This document shows, in pieces, positions 1 to 4,926 of a stretch of 5,129 nt of DNA (positions are counted from its first letter, which is position 1; every line of letters begins with the position of its first letter). The stretch is taken from positions 1 through 5,129 of the forward strand of contig CAYMJV010000129.1 in assembly GCA_964390545.1 (NCBI GenBank), written 5' to 3'. Below the pieces are notes generated by a model. The model was given only the letters and a program-made list of their open reading frames with translations. It did not search any database and was not told where the DNA came from. The translations under genes and the position numbers were made by a program. This stretch comes from CAYMJV01 sp964390545. GTDB lineage: Bacteria > Desulfobacterota > BSN033 > UBA1163.

Positions 1-20
1 AGATCCACCATAAAATTATA

Positions 21-48
21 TTGACCCTTCTCAATCCAATTTTGTAAA
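21..48 (+). promoter_or_regulatory. possible sigma70 promoter for the thioesterase gene
   Basis: TTGACC at 21-26 matches five of six bases of the -35 consensus. TGTAAA at 43-48 is a four-of-six match to the -10 box, with a 16-base spacer. A start near base 55 would leave a leader of about 25 bases before the gene. The -10 box is weak and the AT-rich context makes chance matches likely. The rest of 1-79 shows no coding signal. Confidence 0.3.
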
Positions 49-79
49 CTTCTTAATTATCAAATTTAATTCGGAGAAC

Positions 80-511
80 ATGATGAACGAAAATGTGAGA
101 AAGGCCTTCTTTAGGCAGGTGGGAAAAGAGCCTTTTGCTCAGAAGTTTGGAATCAAACTGCTAGAGATTGATGATGGCTACTCAAGGGTAGAAATGAAGT
201 TCACTCCAGATATGGAAAACATCTTGGGGATGGCCCATGGAGGCGCGATCTTTGCCTTGATTGACGAAGCCTTTGAAACCGCATCAAACTCACATGGGAC
301 CATCGCCGTCGCCTTGAACATGAATATTACCTATGTGTCTTCTCCTCCTTCGGGAAGCATCCTTACTGCCGAGGCCCGGGAGTTCAGCCGCACCCAGAAG
401 ACTGCCAGTTATGATATCAAGGTAGTTGACGAACAAAATAACCTGATCGCCTCCTGCCAGGCCCTTGTCTATCGTAAAGGAAACCCCCTGCCCTTCCTCA
501 AAGAAGGATAA
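80..511 (+). CDS. PaaI-family hotdog-fold acyl-CoA thioesterase
   Basis: This 143-residue protein has the length and layout of the PaaI/YbgC-like hotdog thioesterases, which hydrolyse acyl-CoA or aryl-CoA thioesters in the cytoplasm, often to release trapped CoA. Visible hallmarks are N47, the H53-G54-G55 turn at the start of the hot-dog helix, and D62 nine residues after H53, where PaaI enzymes keep the catalytic acidic residue. The later segment with NMNITYVSSPP (about 79-89) and the C-terminal strand ending in ALVYRK fit the hotdog sheet. The substrate cannot be read from the sequence. There are two adjacent ATG codons at 80 and 83. GGAG at 73-76 lies 3 bases from the first and 6 from the second, so translation may begin at 83, one residue shorter. 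The gene is monocistronic in this window and converges on the minus-strand gene ending at 529, with 17 bases between the stops. Confidence 0.93.
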   Translation: MMNENVRKAFFRQVGKEPFAQKFGIKLLEIDDGYSRVEMKFTPDMENILGMAHGGAIFALIDEAFETASNSHGTIAVALNMNITYVSSPPSGSILTAEAREFSRTQKTASYDIKVVDEQNNLIASCQALVYRKGNPLPFLKEG

Positions 512-528
512 AAGTATATCACCTTCTC

Positions 529-1008
529 TCAGAATTTCCGTTTCCCGAAGAGGTAAGTAAGAATTTCTTCTTTTATGTTACGATTGGGTTTCCATGTAAA
601 TTCATGGTCATATCGTTTTTTCAGAAAGCGATGTTGAGCTTCAATGAGGTTGGATTTTCTCTCTTTCTTCAAAACTGAAGATAAGAACTCTTTAATCCTC
701 GCTGCCTCTAACTCCATTCCCACTTTTCTCTTTCTTTCCCATTCACTGATATCGATCCTCCCCTTGTTATTAAAAGGAAGCAAAATATAATCGATATCGT
801 AGATTCTCAATGGTCTTCTCTTCATGATCTCAACCCACACCACAGCGCATCGAACACGTTTACCAGCATATCCCTGAGAACGCTCTGCAGATTCACCTTT
901 CACTAATCTCTCGTAAAGAGCATAAGGGATGCGACGAACCGTATCATCTTCGTTAATGATAAAAACCTTACAGCTTAACCCCATGCGGCGCAATCTCATA
1001 GAATACAT
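529..1008 (-). CDS. conserved-looking hypothetical protein, basic, 159 aa
   Basis: I do not recognise a named family or function. The protein is soluble-looking, with no signal peptide or membrane segment, and is strongly basic, rich in Lys and Arg, especially in the C-terminal half. The N-terminal third has a well-formed alternating hydrophobic pattern (KVFIINEDDTVRRIPYALYE, about residues 14-33), followed by a YAGKRVRCAVVWVEI stretch near 47-61 that looks like two beta strands. The part after residue 85 is mostly charged helix (EWERKRKVGMELEAARIKEF). It has a general resemblance to uncharacterised proteins of about 150 residues from environmental proteobacteria, but I cannot verify this. 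The start at 1008 is preceded by AGGAG (1020-1024 on the minus strand) at 11 bases; the internal Met at 999 has worse spacing. The gene lies beyond the terminator of the universal stress gene, so it is probably transcribed separately. A role in nucleic-acid binding is possible from charge alone and is not claimed. Confidence 0.72.
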   Translation of the reverse strand: MYSMRLRRMGLSCKVFIINEDDTVRRIPYALYERLVKGESAERSQGYAGKRVRCAVVWVEIMKRRPLRIYDIDYILLPFNNKGRIDISEWERKRKVGMELEAARIKEFLSSVLKKERKSNLIEAQHRFLKKRYDHEFTWKPNRNIKEEILTYLFGKRKF

Positions 1009-1100
1009 ATATTAGAATGCTCCTTTTTTTTCACAAGGCATATCAACTCTATCAGCATCGAGCACAAGATTATAAATAAGAAAAAGGGGGAAAAAGGAGG

Positions 1101-1137
1101 TGGCCTGTAACATCCTCTTCATAGGATTTACAGGCCA
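1101..1137 (-). terminator. intrinsic terminator of the universal stress gene
   Basis: A perfect 10-base inverted repeat (TGGCCTGTAA at 1101-1110 with TTACAGGCCA at 1128-1137) encloses a further 5-base stem (ATCCT 1112-1116 with AGGAT 1123-1127), a single bulged base at 1111 and a six-base loop. Read on the minus strand, the hairpin is followed by a pyrimidine run with two T5 blocks (1076-1098 on the complement). It begins 27 bases past the stress-protein stop at 1165. On the plus strand the hairpin is followed by only a short mixed AT stretch, so it should work mainly for the minus strand. Confidence 0.85.
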
Positions 1138-1164
1138 ATTTGTAAAACCCAATATTTCAACTGA

Positions 1165-1590
1165 TTAATTACATCGAACCAAAAAAACAGGTTTGGGCGA
1201 ATGACGGAGCACCTTTTCCGCTACGCTCCCGAGAAGAAAGCGTTTGACTCCGCCACGGCCATGGGTCGTCATAGCAACGATGTCAATATCCTTCTGGGCA
1301 GCATGATCCAGGATCTCCTCGGCATCATTTCCGTACCGAACATGGCTATCTACCTTGAGCCCTTTTTTCTTAAGCCCTTCCTCAACGTTGCTGAGATATT
1401 GTTCTGCCTCCCGGACCACCTTCACCTCAGCGTCTGTGGGATCCGCGCCCGGGAAGGTACGGGCAATGGCCACCCGCAAAAGGGCAATGCTTGCCTTTAA
1501 ATCCTTGGCCAGTTTTTCAACTTTTGGAAGAACAATCTCTGCACAATCAGACCCATCCAGAGGAACAAGAATCCTTTCAAACTTCTCCAT
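1165..1590 (-). CDS. universal stress protein (UspA family), single domain
   Basis: This 141-residue protein is a one-domain UspA-superfamily member, a cytoplasmic dimeric alpha/beta fold that often binds ATP and is usually induced by starvation or other stress. The N-terminal ILVPLDGS strand-loop with its Asp is typical. Near the C-terminus lies the nucleotide-loop pattern MTTHGRGGVKRFLLGSVAEK, followed by the closing strand PVFLVR. Compared with the ATP-binding consensus G-x2-G-x9-G-S/T, the first Gly is Thr here while the other Gly and Ser positions are kept; many relatives have Ser or Thr there, so ATP binding is likely but not certain. I place the start at 1590 rather than the upstream in-frame ATG at 1614, because a GGAGG lies 8 bases before 1590 and a promoter at 1626-1655 would leave almost no leader for 1614. 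The gene has its own promoter and terminator and is probably transcribed alone. Confidence 0.95.
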   Translation of the reverse strand: MEKFERILVPLDGSDCAEIVLPKVEKLAKDLKASIALLRVAIARTFPGADPTDAEVKVVREAEQYLSNVEEGLKKKGLKVDSHVRYGNDAEEILDHAAQKDIDIVAMTTHGRGGVKRFLLGSVAEKVLRHSPKPVFLVRCN

Positions 1591-1598
1591 AGAAATGC

Positions 1599-1603
1599 CC
1601 TCC
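1599..1603 (-). promoter_or_regulatory. Shine-Dalgarno sequence fixing the stress-protein start
   Basis: On the minus strand the bases read GGAGG, within AAAGGAGGG. The motif lies 8 bases upstream of the ATG at 1590, a canonical distance. It falls inside the reading frame of the longer alternative start at 1614, which argues against that start. Confidence 0.8.
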
Positions 1604-1625
1604 TTTCCCATCACATTCTATTTAT

Positions 1626-1655
1626 ATTATATTTCCTATGGTCTGGCCGAATCAA
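1626..1655 (-). promoter_or_regulatory. sigma70 promoter of the universal stress gene
   Basis: On the minus strand, TTGATT (1650-1655) and a perfect TATAAT (1626-1631) are separated by 18 bases. Predicted initiation near 1618-1620 gives a leader of about 28 bases carrying the Shine-Dalgarno at 1599-1603. The arrangement agrees with the start chosen at 1590. Confidence 0.65.
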
Positions 1656-1729
1656 TATAAACTTTCGAGAAGAAATGGTAGGAGTGATTAAGAGATGCTG
1701 AAAAGTAATTACACCTGCCAGGGGAAAAG

Positions 1730-2802
1730 TCACTTCCCTTTATATTTTATAAAGGTCCCCTTTTCATACTCTTCAAAGGCAAGACGCAATTCCTCCTGGG
1801 TATTCATAACAATAGGGCCATACCAGGCCACTGGTTCCCCAATCGGTTTGCCCGATACTAGAAGGAAGCGAACCGGCGTCTCATCCGAGGTGACGACCAT
1901 CTGGTCTCCTTCGTGGCCATAGAGGACCAGACTCTCAGCACCAACCAGGCACTCCCGTTTGAAATCAAAATAGTTCGACCCAATCACTTCATGGGCATAG
2001 GAATTTCTTCCTTGATCAAAATAACCCTTCCCCTCAATGACATAAGCAAATAAGGTATGTCCCGATTTCACGGGGTGGGTGAAGACCGTCTTTGACGGCA
2101 TGGAAACATCGATGTATTCAGGATCGATGACAATATCTTTCACTGGCCCGGAAACCCCATNNNNNNNNNNNNNNNNNNNNNNNNNNNNNNNNNNNNNNNN
2201 NNNNNNNNNNNNNNNNNNNNNNNNNNNNNNNNNNNNNNNNNNNNNNNNNNNNNNNNNNNNACATCGATGTATTCAGGATCGATGACAATATCTTTCACTG
2301 GCCCGGAAACCCCATTGACCATGCCACAAATGATTTTGACCTTCACTCCTGTTTTCAGGGACACCTCTGGTATCTGGGGACTTGTCACATCACGGTAGCG
2401 CGGATCCATCATCTTTTGTGACTGGGGAAGGTTGGCCCAGAGTTGGAAACCCCACATCAGTCCGTCCTTGCTCCCTTTGGGCATCTCCTGATGGATGATG
2501 CCACTGCCTGCGGTCATCCACTGCACATCCCCTGAGGAGATGGTTCCTTTATTTCCCATACTATCACCATGCTCCACCCTGCCGTGGAGCACATAGGTAA
2601 TTGTCTCAATCCCCCGATGAGGGTGCCAGGGGAAACCGGGAAGATAGTCTTTCGGATTGTCTGAATGAAAATCATCAAGGAGAAGAAACGGATCAAGCTG
2701 GGGCACCTCATGAAAGCCAAAGGCCCGTCTGAGATGAACCCCTGCTCCCTCAAGGGTCGGCTTGCCTTTCCAGACTTTCTTGATCTCTCTTACTTCACTC
2801 AT
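1730..2802 (-). CDS. pirin-family cupin protein, interrupted only by an assembly gap
   Basis: This gene encodes a bicupin of the pirin family, whose characterised members bind Fe(II); E. coli YhhW and human pirin have quercetin 2,3-dioxygenase activity. The N-terminal cupin shows all four expected ligands: H60 and H62 in WHPHRGIETITY, then H104 and E106 in GSGIIHQEMP. The EHGDS segment (77-81) is also typical. The C-terminal cupin carries HPVKSGHTLFAYVIEGKG and ends in the characteristic FEEYEKGTFIKYKGK. As printed, the gene is split into two halves that are out of frame, with 100 N bases between. The 55 bases on each side of the gap are identical, and removing one copy plus the N run (155 bases) joins the frames exactly into 305 residues, a normal family length. 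The start at 2802 follows AAGGAAG at a 5-base distance. The family is certain; the substrate, or a regulatory rather than enzymatic role, is not. It is divergent from the M50 protease gene. Confidence 0.92.
2106..2160. repeat. contig-end overlap, copy 1 (55 bases)
   Basis: This stretch is identical over all 55 bases to 2261-2315 and ends exactly where the N run begins. It encodes the same pirin residues as the other copy. It is best read as an uncollapsed k-mer overlap between two contigs rather than a biological repeat. Confidence 0.93.
2161..2260. other. scaffold gap of 100 N
   Basis: Exactly 100 undetermined bases, the conventional placeholder for a gap of unknown size. The sequences on both sides are contiguous within one pirin gene once the overlap is collapsed, so probably no real DNA is missing here. 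Confidence 0.97.
2261..2315. repeat. contig-end overlap, copy 2 (55 bases)
   Basis: This is identical to 2106-2160 and starts at the first base after the N run. A 55-base terminal identity is what a de Bruijn assembler running at k=55 would leave at a broken edge. Confidence 0.93.
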
Positions 2803-2822
2803 CGTATCTTCCTTTCTTCATC

Positions 2823-2851
2823 CATATAACAATACTACCAACTAATTCCAA
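2823..2851 (-). promoter_or_regulatory. weak candidate promoter for pirin
   Basis: On the minus strand, TTGGAA (2846-2851) and TATATG (2823-2828) are spaced by 17 bases, each matching four of six consensus positions. Initiation near 2816 would give a very short leader just containing the AAGGAAG ribosome site. The match is weak and pirin may use another promoter in this 236-base divergent region. Confidence 0.3.
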
Positions 2852-2940
2852 GATTTCAAAAAGAAAATTTCACTAAGAAGTCTTGATTCAAAATTAGGGT
2901 TTTGGAAAAAGGCAAGCATGGCGAGGATCAAATACCTAAC

Positions 2941-2970
2941 TTGTAATTATAGAAGCATCCCATTTATAAT
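2941..2970 (+). promoter_or_regulatory. sigma70 promoter for the M50 protease gene
   Basis: TTGTAA at 2941-2946 and a perfect TATAAT at 2965-2970 are spaced by 18 bases. Initiation near 2977 would give a leader of about 62 bases before the ATG at 3039. The remainder of 2803-3038 is AT-rich with no gene that I can support. Confidence 0.55.
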
Positions 2971-3038
2971 ATCTCACCATATTTGAATTGAATGAATGAG
3001 GATTTGAAGCGCTTTCGGAAGAGGAGCGAACAAGAACC

Positions 3039-3662
3039 ATGGGACTTTTAAAGCTTTTGATGAACGATCCAATTGCTTTTCTTATTCTCATCATTCCGCT
3101 GCTTTATTCAGTGGTGATCCACGAAGTGGCTCATGGGTGGGTGGCTTACAGGATGGGTGATCCGACGGCAAAAAGGATGGGCAGGCTCAGCCTCAATCCG
3201 CTCAAGCATCTCGACGTGGTCGGAACACTGATGCTCTTTCTGGCAGGATTTGGGTGGGCTAAACCTGTTCCGGTCAATCTTAATAACATCCCAAACCGAC
3301 GAAAAGGGCTCATCTTCGTATCATCAGCCGGCATCCTTGCAAATATCCTCTTTGCCTCTGGAGCTCTCCTCGTTTACAGACTTCTGCGCTTGCCTTCAGT
3401 TGGATTAGGAGCGGTTATTGTTTTCACCATTGCCCATATCAATATTACTTTGGCTAGCCTAAATCTCATCCCCATCCCTCCATTAGATGGCTCAAAAATC
3501 TTGATGGGTTTCACTTCAGAAAAGACCAGCTATTTTCTCGCCCGCATCGAGCCCTACGGATTCTTCATCCTGATCGGTTTGCTCTACTTAGGGTTGCTCG
3601 ATCGCTTCATCGGTTTTTTCCGAGGGATTATCATCGCGGGCATCAAAGTGCTTCTTCCATGA
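3039..3662 (+). CDS. site-2 protease family (M50) membrane metalloprotease
   Basis: This 207-residue polytopic protein belongs to the compact S2P/M50 group without a PDZ domain. Such intramembrane zinc proteases cleave membrane-embedded substrates, though the substrates of this short bacterial subgroup are mostly unknown. The zinc site is clear: H28-E29-V30-A31-H32 sits in the first hydrophobic segment (about 12-37), and the third ligand is D150 in NLIPIPPLDGSKIL (142-155), a hallmark of the family. Hydrophobic stretches near 60-73, 92-117, 123-146 and 170-190 complete a typical membrane core. The usual Gly-Pro in the AGPxAN motif is replaced: residues 97-102 read AGILAN. The length is normal for the group. 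GAGGAG at 3021-3026 lies 12 bases before the ATG, which is long, but no better in-frame start exists. The gene is divergent from pirin and convergent with ypfJ, so it is probably monocistronic. Confidence 0.93.
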   Translation: MGLLKLLMNDPIAFLILIIPLLYSVVIHEVAHGWVAYRMGDPTAKRMGRLSLNPLKHLDVVGTLMLFLAGFGWAKPVPVNLNNIPNRRKGLIFVSSAGILANILFASGALLVYRLLRLPSVGLGAVIVFTIAHINITLASLNLIPIPPLDGSKILMGFTSEKTSYFLARIEPYGFFILIGLLYLGLLDRFIGFFRGIIIAGIKVLLP

Positions 3663-3794
3663 AGACCTTATCAATTGGTGAGAGTGACAGGCAGAACAAA
3701 TGGGCTGGTTCTATAGTTTTAATAGATCCGTCATTCTAAATGGCTTTAGTGGGGGCTCCGTGAAAGGAAACGCTGTTTCGAAAGCGGAATGGCC
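3663..3794. other. convergent intergenic region without a recognisable gene
   Basis: These 132 bases separate the stops of the M50 and YpfJ genes. The only secondary-structure signals are short: GAAAC at 3767-3771 can pair with GTTTC at 3775-3779, and CGCT/AGCG (3771-3774, 3783-3786) surround TTTCGAAA. Neither is followed by a T run in either direction, so I do not call a terminator, although the position is where one would be expected. Confidence 0.5.
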
Positions 3795-4658
3795 TCACAT
3801 CCGATCAGTATTGAAGGTATCGCATGCCTGGAGGTTGCCGAGCTCGAGTCCAATCTTGAACCAACGCACACGCTGGGCCGAACTCCCATGGGTAAAAGCG
3901 TCTGGGACCACGTAACCCTGGGTCTTCCGCTGGATCCGATCATCCCCTATGGCGCTGGCAGCGTTCAGCCCTTCCTCGATGTCCCCAGCCTCAAGGATCT
4001 GGCGGCTCTTATCGGCCTGATGGGCCCAAACCCCTGCGAGGCAGTCAGCCTGCAATTCCATCATCACGGATAATTTGTTTCTGTCGGAAGGGTTGACACG
4101 CGACTGGAGGTCATTCACCTTTTTGGAAATACCCACAAGGGTTTGTACATGATGGCCTACCTCATGGGCAATGACATAGGCCTGGGCAAAATCCCCTGAG
4201 GCACCAAACCGCGTGCTTAAGTCTTCGAAGAAACTTAAATCCAGGTAGACCTTATGATCATACGGACAATAAAACGGCCCCACTGCCGAACCCGCCATTC
4301 CGCACGCCGATTCAACAGCCCCTGAAAAAAGAACCAATGTTGGCGCCTGATATGTCCGCCCCATCTTCCGAAAGGCCTCCTGCCAGACGTCTTCAGTCTC
4401 AGCCAGAACCACAGCGACAAATTTGCGTTGGTCGTCGTTTGCGGCCGGACGGCCGCTTTGCTGAACAGAGACAGAAGGTGTCTGTATTTCCGGTACTCCC
4501 TGTAAGAGAACCGTCGGATCAATACCCAAAAACATTCCGATCAACACGACTGCCACCAGACCAAGGCCACTCAAACCACCAATCTTGGCGCCACGAGGGA
4601 TCGACATCCCCCGGCGGTCTTCAACATTATCACTTTCTCGACCAGTCCTCCACCGCAT
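3795..4658 (-). CDS. ypfJ: YpfJ-type neutral zinc metallopeptidase
   Basis: This 287-residue protein matches the putative neutral zinc metallopeptidase family typified by E. coli YpfJ, with essentially the same length and the characteristic N-terminus (MRWRTGRESDNVEDRRG). A single hydrophobic segment at about 27-46 anchors the protein, leaving the catalytic domain outside the cytoplasm by family analogy. The metal site is H165-E166-V167-G168-H169-H170. Downstream, MELQADCLAGVWAH (200-213) supplies the conserved Glu/Asp region expected to complete zinc binding. C119 and C131 flank the SAVGPFYCP segment and could form a disulfide. The region after the anchor (about 48-75) is a Pro/Gln/Ser-rich linker. 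The physiological substrate of the family is unknown. The start at 4658 follows GGGGAG, with GGAG ending 5 bases from the ATG. The gene is divergent from the GlsB-like gene and convergent with the M50 protease gene. The sequence looks intact. Confidence 0.94.
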   Translation of the reverse strand: MRWRTGRESDNVEDRRGMSIPRGAKIGGLSGLGLVAVVLIGMFLGIDPTVLLQGVPEIQTPSVSVQQSGRPAANDDQRKFVAVVLAETEDVWQEAFRKMGRTYQAPTLVLFSGAVESACGMAGSAVGPFYCPYDHKVYLDLSFFEDLSTRFGASGDFAQAYVIAHEVGHHVQTLVGISKKVNDLQSRVNPSDRNKLSVMMELQADCLAGVWAHQADKSRQILEAGDIEEGLNAASAIGDDRIQRKTQGYVVPDAFTHGSSAQRVRWFKIGLELGNLQACDTFNTDRM

Positions 4659-4680
4659 TTTGTCTCCCCTTTCAACTTAT

Positions 4681-4696
4681 CGGTCCCCTGTGACCG
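4681..4696. repeat. small inverted repeat in the ypfJ leader
   Basis: CGGTC at 4681-4685 can pair with GACCG at 4692-4696 across a six-base loop. It lies between the predicted ypfJ start of transcription and its ribosome site (4664-4669 on the complement). It could form a hairpin in the leader, but it is short and may be coincidental. Confidence 0.3.
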
Positions 4697-4705
4697 TGAC
4701 GAAAA

Positions 4706-4722
4706 GACCAATTTTGGTCAAT
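4706..4722. promoter_or_regulatory. operator-like palindrome, site 1 (GACC-N6-GGTCAAT)
   Basis: GACCAA at 4706-4711 and TTGGTC at 4714-4719 form a perfect 6-base inverted repeat around TT. Together with the following AAT it matches 14 of 17 positions of a second site at 4835-4851. It sits at the predicted transcription start of ypfJ, immediately beside the candidate -10 box at 4720-4725, where a bound repressor would block initiation. The regulatory role is inferred. Confidence 0.4.
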
Positions 4723-4749
4723 ATATGATAAATCATTATAAAAGATCAA
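4720..4749 (-). promoter_or_regulatory. candidate promoter for ypfJ
   Basis: On the minus strand, TTGATC (4744-4749, four of six) and TATATT (4720-4725, five of six) are spaced by 18 bases. Initiation near 4713 would give a leader of about 55 bases carrying the GGGGAG ribosome site. The -35 overlaps the first codons of the IS110 relic on the other strand. Confidence 0.4.
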
Positions 4750-4840
4750 TATCCCAATTTTAGAGGGTAGCTCTAAGGTCTTCCTGGTGAATGCCCGGCA
4801 CGTGGAGAATGTACCGGGTAGAAAGATAGACGTCGACCTA
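4742..4840 (+). pseudogene. relic of an IS110-family transposase (N-terminal domain fragment)
   Basis: Reading the plus strand from 4742 gives about 33 codons ending in VFLVNARHVENVPGRKIDV (4778-4834). This is the conserved segment of IS110-family (DEDD, RuvC-like) transposases, usually seen as LVNxxHVKNVPGRKTDV. The preceding ILEGSSK also fits the family pattern before that strand. An in-frame TAA at 4739 lies just upstream. After about 4840 the frame no longer resembles the family, lacking the expected D/W/L-rich continuation. No start, catalytic core, C-terminal Ser domain or element ends are visible, so this cannot encode a working enzyme. It lies wholly within the ypfJ/GlsB-like intergenic region. 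The Ile in GRKID, where Thr is usual, suggests drift. The call rests on motif recognition by eye over a short stretch. Confidence 0.62.
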
Positions 4841-4851
4841 TTACGGTCAAT
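4835..4851. promoter_or_regulatory. operator-like palindrome, site 2 (GACC-N6-GGTCAAT)
   Basis: GACC at 4835-4838 and GGTC at 4845-4848 are spaced by six bases and followed by AAT. The site matches 14 of 17 bases of site 1 (4706-4722) in the same orientation, exactly 129 bases away. It lies 12 bases upstream of the candidate -35 box of the GlsB-like gene. A shared regulator of the divergent pair is a reasonable but unproven reading. Confidence 0.35.
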
Positions 4852-4863
4852 TGTACTCACCCC

Positions 4864-4893
4864 TTGTGTAGCAACTCCCCTTTCTTGTATAAT
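4864..4893 (+). promoter_or_regulatory. sigma70 promoter of the GlsB-like gene
   Basis: A perfect TATAAT at 4888-4893 is preceded by TTGTGT at 4864-4869 (three of six) with an 18-base spacer. Initiation near 4900 gives a leader of about 27 bases that contains the strong ribosome site at 4913-4920. Confidence 0.5.
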
Positions 4894-4926
4894 CAACTCC
4901 ACATCCAACCTTAGGGAGGTAAGAAC

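Noticed and set aside
492..507. CCTTC/GAAGG hairpin at the end of the thioesterase gene as a terminator
   Set aside because: The stem is only five pairs, lies within the coding end, and is not followed by a T run.
1590..1614. Upstream ATG at 1614 as the start of the universal stress protein
   Set aside because: It has no ribosome site, almost no leader from the predicted promoter, and adds eight residues before the normal family N-terminus; the GGAGG serves the ATG at 1590.
1201..1660. Two plus-strand frames opposite the universal stress gene
   Set aside because: They are shadows of a recognised gene, with no ribosome site or protein family features of their own.
2106..2315. 55-base direct repeat as a target-site duplication or a real tandem repeat
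   Set aside because: The copies end exactly at an N run of 100, and collapsing them restores a single intact pirin frame, which fits an assembly overlap.
2918..2986. A 22-codon plus-strand frame starting ATGGCGAGG in the pirin/M50 intergenic region
   Set aside because: It is very short, has only a poor ribosome site, and overlaps the better-supported M50 promoter (2941-2970).
4337..4693. Open frame of 118 codons on the plus strand
   Set aside because: It is antisense to the well-conserved YpfJ catalytic gene and reads as low-quality Pro/Arg/Gln-rich protein.
4794..4818. CCCGG/CCGGG inverted repeat as a regulatory hairpin or IS110 bridge-RNA element
   Set aside because: It falls inside the conserved transposase codons and is explained by them. 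The IS110 bridge RNA is encoded in the non-coding element end, which is not present.
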